Part shown: positions 27,524 to 36,257 of the stretch, in pieces | Numbering within the stretch: position 1 is the stretch's first letter | Layout of the letters: each line of letters begins with the position of its first letter | NCBI GenBank assembly: GCA_963728395.1 | Contig: CAVSJJ010000003.1 | Span: 310,001 to 374,000, forward strand | DNA from: CAVSJJ01 sp963728395 | Lineage (GTDB): Bacteria > Actinomycetota > Actinomycetes > Actinomycetales > Dermatophilaceae | Direction of reading: 5' to 3' | DNA: 64,000 nt | Notes under the pieces: model-generated | What the model saw: only the letters and a program-made list of their open reading frames with translations | Database searches by the model: none | Told to the model about the DNA's origin: nothing | Position numbers and translations under genes: made by a program

Positions 27524-28285
27524 TCAGGGGGACCAGCGGAACAACCGCGAGGTGACGATCCCGGCGACGACGCCCCACGCGAGGAGGACCCCCCACTGCG
27601 CCCAGGGCCAGCCACCCGAGACGAGCGCCGTGCGCATCGCGTCGCCGAGCGCGCCGGAGGGCAGCGCCCGGGCGATGGGACCGAGGACGTGGGGGAGCCG
27701 CTGCGTCGGCAGGAGCAGCCCGAGCCCGAGGAGGACCACCCAGACGAGGTTGGCGAGCGCGAGGGTCGCCTCGGCCCGGAGCGACCCCGCCATGAGCAGG
27801 GCGAGCGCGACGAAGGTCCCGGCGCCGAGGACGAGGCTGACGACGGCGGGGAGCAGCCCGCCCAGGACGGGGCGCCAGCCGAGGATCCCGGCGACGATGC
27901 CGAGCGCGAGCACCTGGACGACGAGGACGGCACCGACGGCGATCGCCTTGCCCAGCAGGAGGCCGCCCCGGCCGAGCGGGGTGACCCCGAGGAGCCGGAG
28001 GACGCCGTAGCGCCGGTCGAACCCCGTCGAGATCGCCTGCCCGGTGAACGCGGTGGACACGACGGCGAGCGCCAGGACCCCCGCCGTGGCCACGTCGACC
28101 CGCCGGCCCGGGCCCAGGGACGGCGTGGAGGACAGGGCGAGTCCCAGGAGGGCCATCGCCGGCAGCACGATCGAGACGAGGAGTTGCTCGCCGTTGCGCA
28201 GCAGCGTGAGCGTCTCGAACCCACCCTGGGCGCGGACCCGGGCCCACCCGGCGGCGGCCCGGGCGGTGCCATCCGGCGTCGTCAT
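27524..28285 (-). CDS. ABC-2 type transporter permease
   Basis: A 253-residue integral membrane protein with six predicted hydrophobic segments and the ABC-2 pattern (RNGEQLLVSIVLPAMALLGL at the N-terminus, then AFTGQAISTGFDRRYGVLRLLG before the coupling region). Its ATG overlaps the stop of the ATPase gene as ATGA, so the two form one exporter. Substrate unknown. In mycobacteria and relatives the same pair sits beside ctaA and suf, suggesting a role near heme or cytochrome maturation, but this is only context. Confidence 0.85.
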   Translation of the reverse strand: MTTPDGTARAAAGWARVRAQGGFETLTLLRNGEQLLVSIVLPAMALLGLALSSTPSLGPGRRVDVATAGVLALAVVSTAFTGQAISTGFDRRYGVLRLLGVTPLGRGGLLLGKAIAVGAVLVVQVLALGIVAGILGWRPVLGGLLPAVVSLVLGAGTFVALALLMAGSLRAEATLALANLVWVVLLGLGLLLPTQRLPHVLGPIARALPSGALGDAMRTALVSGGWPWAQWGVLLAWGVVAGIVTSRLFRWSP

Positions 28286-28989
28286 CGCTCACCCCGACCG
28301 GTCAGGGCGAAGTAGAGATCCTCGAGGCTGCGCTCCACGGTGAGGTCGGCGGTCAGGCCCTCGGTGGCGACCCGCCCGGCCGACATGATGACGAGGTGCC
28401 CGGCGATCCGCTCGGCCTCCTCGAAGGAGTGGGTCGTCATGACGACGCAGACGCCCTCGTCCGCCGTCTCGCGGACGAGGTCCCACACGTCGAGCCGGGC
28501 GTGCGGGTCCAGCCCCGCGGTCGGCTCGTCGAGGAACAGCACATCGGGCCGACCGACGAGCGCGGCGGCGAGGGCCACCCGCTGCCGCTGACCACCCGAC
28601 ATCCGCCGAAGCGTCGTCCCGGCGAAGCCGCCGATCCCGAGGCGCTCGACGAGCGCGTCGACGTCGGCCGGGGCGGCATACAGGCGGGCGAGGTGCCGCA
28701 GCAGTGGCACCGGCTTCGCGGTCGTGGGAAGGCCGCCGTCCTGGAGCATGACGCCGACCCGGGCGCGGTGCTCCGGCGAGGCCCCCCAGGCGGGGCGGCC
28801 GAGGACCTCCGCCCGACCCGAGTCGGGCCGTTGCAGGCCTTCGAGGCACTCGATGGTCGTCGTCTTCCCGGCGCCGTTGGGTCCGAGGACGGCCGTGACC
28901 GTGCCGGGCTCGGCGCTCCACGACACGCCGTCGACGGCGCGTACGGTGCCGAAACGACGCTGGAGATCCTGGACGTCGACCGCGGGCAC
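28282..28989 (-). CDS. ABC transporter ATP-binding protein (ABC-2 exporter)
   Basis: A 235-residue ATPase: Walker A GPNGAGKTT, signature MSGGQRQRVALAAAL, Walker B LFLDEPTAGLDP, switch His in MTTHSFEEAE. It powers the permease encoded just downstream. Start chosen at GTG 28987-28989 (VPAVDVQDLQRRFG), eight bases after a TAGGAT -10 box; the longer frame would run upstream of the promoter. Confidence 0.9.
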   Translation of the reverse strand: MPAVDVQDLQRRFGTVRAVDGVSWSAEPGTVTAVLGPNGAGKTTTIECLEGLQRPDSGRAEVLGRPAWGASPEHRARVGVMLQDGGLPTTAKPVPLLRHLARLYAAPADVDALVERLGIGGFAGTTLRRMSGGQRQRVALAAALVGRPDVLFLDEPTAGLDPHARLDVWDLVRETADEGVCVVMTTHSFEEAERIAGHLVIMSAGRVATEGLTADLTVERSLEDLYFALTGRGER

Positions 28990-28997
28990 GGCTCGAC

Positions 28998-29003
28998 ATC
29001 CTA
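28998..29003 (-). promoter_or_regulatory. -10 box TAGGAT of the ABC exporter (leaderless)
   Basis: TAGGAT on the minus strand, eight bases before the GTG. No ribosome site between. Confidence 0.5.
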
Positions 29004-29063
29004 GGCTGCCTCCTGTGCGGCCGATCGGCCGGGCGGGTAGGACGTCGACGACGGGAGCAACGG

Positions 29064-29726
29064 ATGACGAGGATCGACCGGGCGGCCTGGCCCGCCGTGG
29101 CCGTCGCCGCAGGGCCTGCCCTCGTCGCGGGGCTGACCCGCCGGGCACGCCTCACCGCGGCTCTGAGTCCACTCCCGGTGGCCGTTGCCGCCTTCTTCCG
29201 CGACCCCGACCGCACCCCGGAGACCACCGTGGTCGACCCAGACCTCGTGCTCGCGCCGGCCGACGGCAAGGTCATGTATGCCGGGCCGGCCCAGGTCGGC
29301 GTCGCGCCGCGGGGGGAGTGGCGGCAGGTCAGCATCTTCCTCAGCGTCCTCGACGTCCACATCAACCGGACGCCCTACGGCGGTCGGGTGACCGACGTGT
29401 CGTACCGGCCGGGCCGGTGGCTGGCGGCATACCGGGCGGCGAGCGCGACCGAGAACGAGCGGAGCGAGATCACCGTCGAACGGGAGGTCGAGGGAGTGAC
29501 GCGCACCGTCGTCTTCCGCCAGATCGTCGGCGTGCTCGCCCGCCGGGTCGTCACGCGCGTCTCGCCGGGGGACCAGCTCCAGACCGGGGACCGGGTCGGC
29601 CTGATGAAGTTCGGGTCGCGGATGGACGTCTTCGTCCCGCCGGAGACCACCCTCACCGTCGCCGAGGGCGACCGGACGACGGCGGGCGAGACGATCATCG
29701 CCCGGTGGCCGGGGGCGCCGTCGTGA
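29064..29726 (+). CDS. psd: Phosphatidylserine decarboxylase proenzyme
   Basis: A 220-residue pyruvoyl enzyme of the short (archaetidylserine-type) class that makes phosphatidylethanolamine. The N-terminus has a hydrophobic anchor; AAFFRDPDRTPE and VLAPADGKVMYAG follow, then VSIFLSVLDVHINRTPYGG. LMKFGSRMD near residue 187 holds the Gly-Ser self-cleavage site that yields the pyruvoyl group. Its stop overlaps the pssA start as GTGA, coupling it to the enzyme that makes its substrate. Confidence 0.94.
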   Translation: MTRIDRAAWPAVAVAAGPALVAGLTRRARLTAALSPLPVAVAAFFRDPDRTPETTVVDPDLVLAPADGKVMYAGPAQVGVAPRGEWRQVSIFLSVLDVHINRTPYGGRVTDVSYRPGRWLAAYRAASATENERSEITVEREVEGVTRTVVFRQIVGVLARRVVTRVSPGDQLQTGDRVGLMKFGSRMDVFVPPETTLTVAEGDRTTAGETIIARWPGAPS

Positions 29727-30679
29727 GCGACCCCGGCTCCCGCCCGCGGGTGCGCGACCGGCTCCGGCGGTTCCGGCTCGTCTCACCGACCGGCGCACCG
29801 GTCGTGCCGTTCGAGCGGCTCGACGCCAGGACCCGGGTGCGGGTGACGATCCCCAGCGTCTTCACCACGCTCAACATGATCGCCGGGTTCTCCTCCGTCC
29901 TCGTCGCGGTCCGCGGACACTTCGCCTGGGCGGCGACGCTCATCGCCGTCTCGATCGTCATGGACATCGCCGACGGTGCGGTGGCCCGGATGGTCGGTGC
30001 CGCGTCGCCCTTCGGCGTCCAGCTCGACTCGATGGCGGACCTCATCTCCTTCGGTGTCGCGCCGGCGGTGCTCGTCCACACCTGGGCGCTGCCGCAGTGG
30101 CCGGTCCTGGCCTGGGCGGGCTCGTTCTTCTGGCTCGCCTGCGCCGGCTTCCGGCTCGCCCGCTTCAACGTCACCGTCGACCCGACGGCCGACAAGCGGT
30201 ACTTCATCGGCCTGCCCAGCCCGGGCGCGGCTGGGGTCATTATCGCGACCGTCTTCGCCCTCGACTCCGTCGCCCACGGACCGTGGCTCTTCCTCCCCCT
30301 CGCGATCGGGGTCATGCCGGCCGCCCTCATGGTGACGACGGTGCGGTTCCGCAGCTTCCGCAACCTGCTCAGTCCCCGGGGCAACCTCTGGCCCCACGTT
30401 GGCGGCCTCGCGCTGCTCATCGCGGGTCTCGTGCTCGCGCCGGGCACCACGGGCCTCGTCGTCGCCTACGGCTACGTCCTCACCGCGCCCCTCGGCTGGC
30501 TGACCCGGCCGGCGCGCCGGCGCTGGCTCGGGGACGCGGCCGTCGCCCCGCCCCGCACCCCGATGCCGTCGGTGTTCCTCCCCGTCGTGGCCGACGAGGG
30601 TGACGACGTCGATGAGGACGACCCCGACGACGATGCCGTGGAGGGCCCGGCGGCGGGCCGGGCGATCGACGGCGGCTGA
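29723..30679 (+). CDS. pssA: CDP-diacylglycerol-serine O-phosphatidyltransferase
   Basis: A 318-residue membrane enzyme of the CDP-alcohol phosphatidyltransferase family. DIADGAVARMVGAASPFG followed by VQLDSMAD contains the D-x2-DG-x-AR-x8-G-x3-D-x3-D catalytic motif. About seven hydrophobic segments precede an acidic C-terminal tail (DEGDDVDEDDPDDDAVEG). Start at GTG 29723, overlapping psd. It produces phosphatidylserine, which psd decarboxylates. Confidence 0.93.
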   Translation: MSDPGSRPRVRDRLRRFRLVSPTGAPVVPFERLDARTRVRVTIPSVFTTLNMIAGFSSVLVAVRGHFAWAATLIAVSIVMDIADGAVARMVGAASPFGVQLDSMADLISFGVAPAVLVHTWALPQWPVLAWAGSFFWLACAGFRLARFNVTVDPTADKRYFIGLPSPGAAGVIIATVFALDSVAHGPWLFLPLAIGVMPAALMVTTVRFRSFRNLLSPRGNLWPHVGGLALLIAGLVLAPGTTGLVVAYGYVLTAPLGWLTRPARRRWLGDAAVAPPRTPMPSVFLPVVADEGDDVDEDDPDDDAVEGPAAGRAIDGG

Positions 30680-30757
30680 GGTACCTCAGGGCGAGCGGCG
30701 CGGCGCCGGCCCTGCCATGGTTCGGGAGGTCGCCCGATGTGGGGCCCTACCTCAGGG
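30676..30757. promoter_or_regulatory. Palindrome and half-site upstream of the 73-aa gene
   Basis: CTGAGGTACCTCAG (30676-30689) is a perfect 14-bp palindrome overlapping the pssA stop, and its right half plus two bases, TACCTCAGGG, recurs at 30748-30757, 66 bases later. Both precede the small gene and the LuxR regulator, so they are a plausible operator for that regulator. Confidence 0.45.
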
Positions 30758-30802
30758 GCGGAACGTGGGTCTGGCACACGGAGATCCACCCGAGGAGCCA
30801 TC

Positions 30803-31024
30803 ATGAACCCCTTCGCCGATCCGCTGTTCGTCCAGGCCGAGGTCGCCTACCGCCGCGAGCGCGCCCTCTGGACGATGCGCCACCTGTCCGAGCCCGGAAC
30901 GGGCCGCCGCCGGGTCCGTCGCCTCGTCGGCCGGCTCGGACAGCTCGCGCCTCGCGGCCGCGCCGCCCGCCCCGAGGCGGCGGTGCTCGGCTGCCGGTCC
31001 GCGGGCCCTCGTCCGGCCGCCTGA
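30803..31024 (+). CDS. Small basic protein of unknown function (73 aa)
   Basis: I do not recognise the family. It begins MNPFADPLFVQAEVAYRRER, has a short amphipathic, arginine-rich first half and an Ala/Gly/Arg-rich tail. GAGGAG lies six bases before the ATG, a strong reason to accept it. It ends seven bases before the LuxR regulator start and is probably co-transcribed with it. No signal peptide or membrane segment. Confidence 0.6.
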   Translation: MNPFADPLFVQAEVAYRRERALWTMRHLSEPGTGRRRVRRLVGRLGQLAPRGRAARPEAAVLGCRSAGPRPAA

Positions 31025-31031
31025 GCGTGTC

Positions 31032-33935
31032 ATGATCGGCCTGATGCCGATCCGCCGCACCCAGCCTCTCGTCGGGCGCGACGACGAGTTGGGACGCGCC
31101 CGGCGCGCCCTCGGGCTCGCCGACGCCGACCCGTCCGGCGGTCTGCTCCTGCTCGCCGGCGACGCCGGCATCGGCAAGACGGCGCTCGTCGGCGCGGTGC
31201 TCGAGGGCGTGCGGGCCACCCAGCGGGCCCTCGTCCTCACCGGCCACTGCGTCGGCGAGGCGGGAGCGGACCTGCCCTTCCTCCCCTTCGTCGAGATGTT
31301 CGCCAGGCTCGACGGCAGCGACACCGAGATGGTCGAGGAGCTGCTCCGGGTCCACCCCCACCTCGTCCGGCTTCTGCCGCGACGGGCGGAGGACGCGACG
31401 GCGCCCGGGCCGGGCGGGGAGCACGAGCGTGGCCGGCTTCTCGAGGCCGTGCACGGTGCCCTCGAGTGGCTGGCCCGGGACCGGCCGGTCCTCGTCGTCG
31501 TCGAGGACCTTCACTGGGCCGACGAGTCCTCGCGAGACCTGCTCACTCTCCTGTTCACCCGGGGCTTCACCGGCCCGGTGTCCGTCCTCGCGACGTACCG
31601 GAGCGACGACCTCCACCGTCGGCACCCGCTCCGGTCCTCGCTCAGCCTGTGGTCCCGGCTGACCGGCCTGTCCCGCATCGACCTCGAACCGCTCGAGGAC
31701 CACGAGGTCGCGGATCTCGTGCGAGCCCTCGCCGATCTTCCGCAGGCTCGCGTCGACGAGGTGGTCGAGCGCGCCGAGGGTAACGCCTTCTTCGCCGAGG
31801 AGCTCGCCTCCGCGGCCGCGCAGGGCGTCACCACCGAGCTGGCGGACCTGTCCCGCCTGCTGCTCGCTCGGGTCGAGCCGCTCGACGAGGAGACCCAGGA
31901 GATCGTCCGGGTCGCCGCCGTCGTCGGCCGGCGGGTGCCCCAGGCGCTGCTCGAGCGGGTCGTCGGTAGCCCGCCCCACGATCTCGAGCGGCTCCTGCGC
32001 CATGCGGTGGAGCACCACGTCCTCGAGCCGCTCGGCGCCGACGGCTACATGTTCCGGCACGCCCTCCTGGCGGAGGCGGTCTACGACGACCTTCTGCCCT
32101 CGCAACGGCTGCGGATCCATCGGGCGTGCTCGCGCGCCCTGCGGGACGACCCGTCCGTCGGCACCCCGGCCGACCTGGCGCGGCACGCGCTTGCGGCCGG
32201 GGAGCATGAGGTCGCCGTCGGTGCCTGCCTCGACGCCGGCCGGACGGCGCTGCGGGTCGGGGGCGTGGCCGAGGCGCTCGCCCACTTCGAGCGGGGGCTG
32301 GGCCTGGCCCCGGCCGAGGACGCCCGGGCCCGGGACCTCCTCCTCGGCGCGGTCGACGCTGCCCTGGCGGGAGGACGCACCAACCGGGCCCTCGGGCATC
32401 TGCGCGACCGGCTGGACCGGCGCCTCGACCGTGGCCCGGAGCGCGCCGAGCTGCTCGGGCGCCTCTCCTCCGTCCTGCGGCTCACCGAGGACCGCACCGA
32501 CCGGGACGCCCTGACGAGTGAGGCGGTCTCGCTCCTCGAGGACGCCTCGGAGCGCCAACGGGCGGAGGTCCTCGTCCGGCGCGCCGAGTACCTCGCCGAC
32601 GCCGGGCGGCGTGACGAGGCGGCGACGGCCGTCCATGGCGTCATGGAGGCGGCCGCCGCGCTCGGCGGCGGGGTCCACGCCGAGCTGATGTCGGTCGTGG
32701 CGAGGCTCAGCGTCCACGACGGGGACCCGGCCGAGTCGCTGCGCCGCCTCGCCGATCTCGTCGCCCGGTCCGAGTCGGTCCCCGACCTGCCGATGATCCG
32801 GGCCATGCACACGATCGGGTCGGTCCACTACCGCCAGGAGAACCTGCGGGCCGCCCTCGCGGCCTACCGCGCGTGCGTCGAGCGCGCCCGGGCGGCCGGG
32901 CTGCCCTGGGCGCCGTACGCCACCGACGCGCGGGCCATGGCGGTCACCGTCGCCTACGAGCTGGGGGAGTGGGACCTCGCCCTGGGACTGGCCGACACCG
33001 AGGGGGAGCACGCGCCGGAGTTCGCCGCCGCGGCGCTGGACTCCGCCGCGTCCTACGTCCACGCCGGTCGGGGGAGCGACCTGGCCGTCGAGATGTACCC
33101 CCGGATCCGCCGGCTGTGGCCCCGGGACGGCATGCTCGTCGTCCAGTCCGGCTCCGCGACCCTCGACGCGCTCGGGTACGCCGGTGACGTCGACCGGGCC
33201 TGGGAGGTCCACCATGAGGTCGTCGGCTTCATCCGGGAGCTGTGGGGGATGCCGGACGTGGCCGCCGAGGTGCGCCTCGCCGCCCTCCTCCTGGGCCGGA
33301 CGGCGGACCACGTCTCCCGCCTCCCCGCCGACCGCCTCGGCCGGCTGGTCGCCCGGGCCGAGGAGGTCGCCGGACGGGCGGCTGGGATCTTCGCCTCGGG
33401 ATCGGGCCGTCCCGCCCCGGACACCGAGGGCCGCGCCTGGTCCGCCCGGGCCGAGGCCGAGCACCTCCGGCTGCGCTGGCGCGCGGGCCTCGACGTCGAC
33501 GAGGCGAGCCTGCGCGGGACTTGGGAGGAGGCGGCTCGCCTCTTCGCCGACCGCGCTCACCCCTACGAGGCGGCCCGCTCCCAGGCCGAGCTTGCCGGGG
33601 TCCTGGCCGCCGGGGGACAGCGGGACCGGGCGGACGAACTGGGCCGGGCGGCCCGGGATACCGCACGCCGGCTCGGGGCGCGCCCGCTGCTGGCTCGGCT
33701 GCGATTGCTGGACCCGATTGATCGCCCTGCGGACGGCGCTCCCGCGCTGACCGCCCGGGAGTCGGAGGTGCTCGCGCTCATCGCCGAGGGCCGCTCCAAC
33801 GGGCAGATCGGCACGGCCCTGTTCATCAGCACGAAGACGGTGAGCGTGCACGTCTCGAACATCCTGGCCAAGCTCGGGGCGCGCAGTCGCGGTGAGGCCG
33901 CCGCCCTCGCCCGGGCCCGCGGCCTGTTGCCCTGA
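31032..33935 (+). CDS. LuxR-family (LAL-type) transcriptional regulator
   Basis: A 967-residue regulator of the large ATP-binding LuxR class. The N-terminal AAA-like domain has Walker A LAGDAGIGKTALV near residue 43 and Walker B VLVVVEDLHWADES near 155; the middle ~550 residues are helical, TPR-like; the last ~65 residues are a LuxR helix-turn-helix (LTARESEVLALIAEGRSNGQ and STKTVSVHVSNILAKLG). No signal-binding domain is recognised, and its ligand and targets are unknown. It sits between pssA and sufR, and its promoter region holds a palindrome (30676) that could be an autoregulatory site. Confidence 0.92.
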   Translation: MIGLMPIRRTQPLVGRDDELGRARRALGLADADPSGGLLLLAGDAGIGKTALVGAVLEGVRATQRALVLTGHCVGEAGADLPFLPFVEMFARLDGSDTEMVEELLRVHPHLVRLLPRRAEDATAPGPGGEHERGRLLEAVHGALEWLARDRPVLVVVEDLHWADESSRDLLTLLFTRGFTGPVSVLATYRSDDLHRRHPLRSSLSLWSRLTGLSRIDLEPLEDHEVADLVRALADLPQARVDEVVERAEGNAFFAEELASAAAQGVTTELADLSRLLLARVEPLDEETQEIVRVAAVVGRRVPQALLERVVGSPPHDLERLLRHAVEHHVLEPLGADGYMFRHALLAEAVYDDLLPSQRLRIHRACSRALRDDPSVGTPADLARHALAAGEHEVAVGACLDAGRTALRVGGVAEALAHFERGLGLAPAEDARARDLLLGAVDAALAGGRTNRALGHLRDRLDRRLDRGPERAELLGRLSSVLRLTEDRTDRDALTSEAVSLLEDASERQRAEVLVRRAEYLADAGRRDEAATAVHGVMEAAAALGGGVHAELMSVVARLSVHDGDPAESLRRLADLVARSESVPDLPMIRAMHTIGSVHYRQENLRAALAAYRACVERARAAGLPWAPYATDARAMAVTVAYELGEWDLALGLADTEGEHAPEFAAAALDSAASYVHAGRGSDLAVEMYPRIRRLWPRDGMLVVQSGSATLDALGYAGDVDRAWEVHHEVVGFIRELWGMPDVAAEVRLAALLLGRTADHVSRLPADRLGRLVARAEEVAGRAAGIFASGSGRPAPDTEGRAWSARAEAEHLRLRWRAGLDVDEASLRGTWEEAARLFADRAHPYEAARSQAELAGVLAAGGQRDRADELGRAARDTARRLGARPLLARLRLLDPIDRPADGAPALTARESEVLALIAEGRSNGQIGTALFISTKTVSVHVSNILAKLGARSRGEAAALARARGLLP

Positions 33936-34046
33936 CCGCACGCCGGGGCCCGCTGCATGCCCGCTGACCTGCGACGATGCGGCTCCCAGGGTCTACTCAG
34001 GAATCGGGGAGGCGACACACAGTGGACCCGAGTGGAAACCAGGACG

Positions 34047-34062
34047 GGTAATTACCTAACAT
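34047..34062 (+). promoter_or_regulatory. suf promoter with palindromic operator
   Basis: GGTAATTACC (34047-34056), a rare AT-rich palindrome, abuts the -10 box TAACAT (34057-34062), which ends six bases before the sufR GTG. A repressor on the palindrome would block the promoter, fitting autoregulation by SufR. The assignment to SufR is inferred. Confidence 0.55.
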
Positions 34063-34068
34063 GGGTGT

Positions 34069-34824
34069 GTGCTAAATGACGCCGCGCCCGCCGATCGGCG
34101 GGACCATCTGCTCGACTCGCGCACCCGCGACCGGGTGCTGCGCGTTGTCAGCCAGCGCGGACCGCTCACGGCATCGACCCTGGCCGAGGTCCTCGACCTC
34201 ACCGACACGGCCATTCGCCGCCACCTCGAGAACCTCGTGGGCGCCGGGCTCATCGAGCCGCACGACGGTGGCACCGGCCGCCGCGGTCGCGGCCGCCCGG
34301 CCCGGTTCTGGGTGGTCAGCCCGGCCGGCCACCAGGCCCTGGCCTCCGACTACGACCACCTCGCGGGCGAGGCCCTGCGCTTCCTCGCGGACACGGCCGG
34401 ACCCGAGGCGGTATCGGCGTTCGCGGAGCACCGGGTCGCCGCGATCGAGGAGCGCTTCGAGGCAGCCCTCGCCGAGACCGATGACGACGCCCAGGCCAGG
34501 GCCGCGGCGCTCGTCGAGGTCCTCAACTCCGCCGGGTATGCCGCCTCGACCCGCCCCGTCTCGGGCGCCGGCCCCGCGCTGACCGGCATCCAGGTCTGCC
34601 AGGGCCACTGCCCGGTCGGCCACGTGGCGGCGGAGTTCCCCCAGTTCTGCGATGCCGAGACCGAGGCCTTCTCCCGGATGCTCGGCGTCCACGTCCAGCG
34701 GCTGGCCACGCTGGCCCACGGCGACCACGTCTGCACGACCTTCGTCCCCGCGACGAGCGTCACCACTCGGAGAACCGCTCCGGGTGCCACCCCGACCCCC
34801 ACCGAGGAGAGGTCAACGCGATGA
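34069..34824 (+). CDS. sufR: SufR, iron-sulfur cluster-sensing repressor of suf
   Basis: A 251-residue ArsR/DeoR-like winged-helix regulator. HTH around residues 25-75 (TASTLAEVLDLTDTAIRRHL). The C-terminal half has the Fe-S ligands: CQGHC near 178, then Cys in PQFCDAE and HVCTTF. It represses the suf operon when its cluster is present. The GTG start gives V/M-LNDAAPADRRDHLL; a -10 box six bases upstream indicates a leaderless mRNA. Its stop overlaps sufB as ATGA. Confidence 0.94.
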   Translation: MLNDAAPADRRDHLLDSRTRDRVLRVVSQRGPLTASTLAEVLDLTDTAIRRHLENLVGAGLIEPHDGGTGRRGRGRPARFWVVSPAGHQALASDYDHLAGEALRFLADTAGPEAVSAFAEHRVAAIEERFEAALAETDDDAQARAAALVEVLNSAGYAASTRPVSGAGPALTGIQVCQGHCPVGHVAAEFPQFCDAETEAFSRMLGVHVQRLATLAHGDHVCTTFVPATSVTTRRTAPGATPTPTEERSTR

Positions 34825-36257
34825 CCGCGAACCCCGAGAACGCCACGATCGAGGAGCTCAACCCGGGTCTGAAGGGCCTGGGGCGCTACGAATACGGCTG
34901 GGCGGACTCCGACGTCGCCGGCGCCTCCGCCCGGCGCGGCCTCGACGACGAGGTCGTCCGCGACATCTCGACGCGCAAGAACGAGCCGCGGTGGATGGTC
35001 GACCTGCGGCTCAAGGCGCTGCGCCTCTTCGAGAAGAAGCCGATGCCGCACTGGGGCAGCGACCTCACCGGGATCGACTTCCAGAACATCAAGTACTTCG
35101 TGAAGTCGACCGAGAAGCAGGCGACGACCTGGGACGAGCTGCCCGAGGACATCAAGGCCACGTACGACAGGCTCGGCATCCCCGAGGCCGAGAAGCAGCG
35201 GCTCATCGCGGGCGTGGCGGCGCAGTACGAGTCGGAGGTCGTCTACCACCAGATCCGCGAGGACCTGGAGGAGAAGGGCGTCATCTTCGTCGACACCGAC
35301 ACCGGCCTGCGCGAGCACGAGGACCTGTTCCGCGAGTACTTCGCCAGCGTCATCCCGGTCGGCGACAACAAGTTCGCCTCGCTCAACACGGCCGTCTGGT
35401 CGGGCGGGTCGTTCATCTACGTCCCGCCCGGCGTCCACGTCGACATCCCGCTCCAGGCCTACTTCCGGATCAACACCGAGAACATGGGCCAGTTCGAACG
35501 GACGCTCATCATCGCCGACGAGGGCTCCTATGTGCACTACGTCGAGGGCTGCACGGCGCCGATCTACAAGTCGGACAGCCTCCACTCCGCCGTCGTCGAG
35601 ATCGTCGTCAAGAAGAACGCGCGGGTCCGCTACACGACGATCCAGAACTGGTCGAACAACGTCTACAACCTCGTGACGAAGCGGGCGACCGCCGCCGAGG
35701 GCGCGACGATGGAGTGGGTGGACGGCAACATCGGCTCCAAGGTGACGATGAAGTACCCGGCCATCTTCCTCCTCGGCGAGCACGCCAAGGGCGAGACGCT
35801 CTCGATCGCCTTCGCCGGCGAGGGCCAGCACCAGGACGCCGGGGCGAAGATGGTCCACGCCGCCCCGCACACCTCGAGCTCGATCGTCTCCAAGTCGGTC
35901 GCCCGTGGCGGCGGACGAACCTCCTACCGTGGGCTCGTCCAGATCATGGAGGGCGCCGCAGGCTCGAAGAGCAACGTCGTCTGCGACGCCCTGCTCGTGG
36001 ACCAGATCAGCCGGTCCGACACCTACCCCTACGTCGACATCCGCGAGGACGACGTCCAGATGGGGCACGAGGCCACCGTCTCGAAGGTCAGCGACGACCA
36101 GCTGTTCTACCTCATGTCTCGGGGCATGTCCGAGGAGGAGGCCATGGCGATGATCGTGCGCGGGTTCGTCGAGCCCATCGCGCGCGAGCTGCCCATGGAG
36201 TACGCCCTCGAGCTGAACCGCCTCATCGAGCTGCAGATGGAAGGAGCCGTGGGCTGA
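34821..36257 (+). CDS. sufB: SufB, Fe-S cluster scaffold subunit
   Basis: A 478-residue scaffold subunit of the SufBCD complex, on which nascent clusters form. Features: WMVDLRLKALRLFEKKPMPH near residue 55, VYVPPG-type FIYVPPGVHVDIPLQAYFR near 200, and VEGCTAPIYKSDSLHSAVVE with a conserved Cys. The C-terminal YLMSRGMSEEEAMAMIVRGF is shared with SufD. Coupled to sufR (ATGA) and to sufD (TGATG). Confidence 0.98.
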   Translation: MTANPENATIEELNPGLKGLGRYEYGWADSDVAGASARRGLDDEVVRDISTRKNEPRWMVDLRLKALRLFEKKPMPHWGSDLTGIDFQNIKYFVKSTEKQATTWDELPEDIKATYDRLGIPEAEKQRLIAGVAAQYESEVVYHQIREDLEEKGVIFVDTDTGLREHEDLFREYFASVIPVGDNKFASLNTAVWSGGSFIYVPPGVHVDIPLQAYFRINTENMGQFERTLIIADEGSYVHYVEGCTAPIYKSDSLHSAVVEIVVKKNARVRYTTIQNWSNNVYNLVTKRATAAEGATMEWVDGNIGSKVTMKYPAIFLLGEHAKGETLSIAFAGEGQHQDAGAKMVHAAPHTSSSIVSKSVARGGGRTSYRGLVQIMEGAAGSKSNVVCDALLVDQISRSDTYPYVDIREDDVQMGHEATVSKVSDDQLFYLMSRGMSEEEAMAMIVRGFVEPIARELPMEYALELNRLIELQMEGAVG

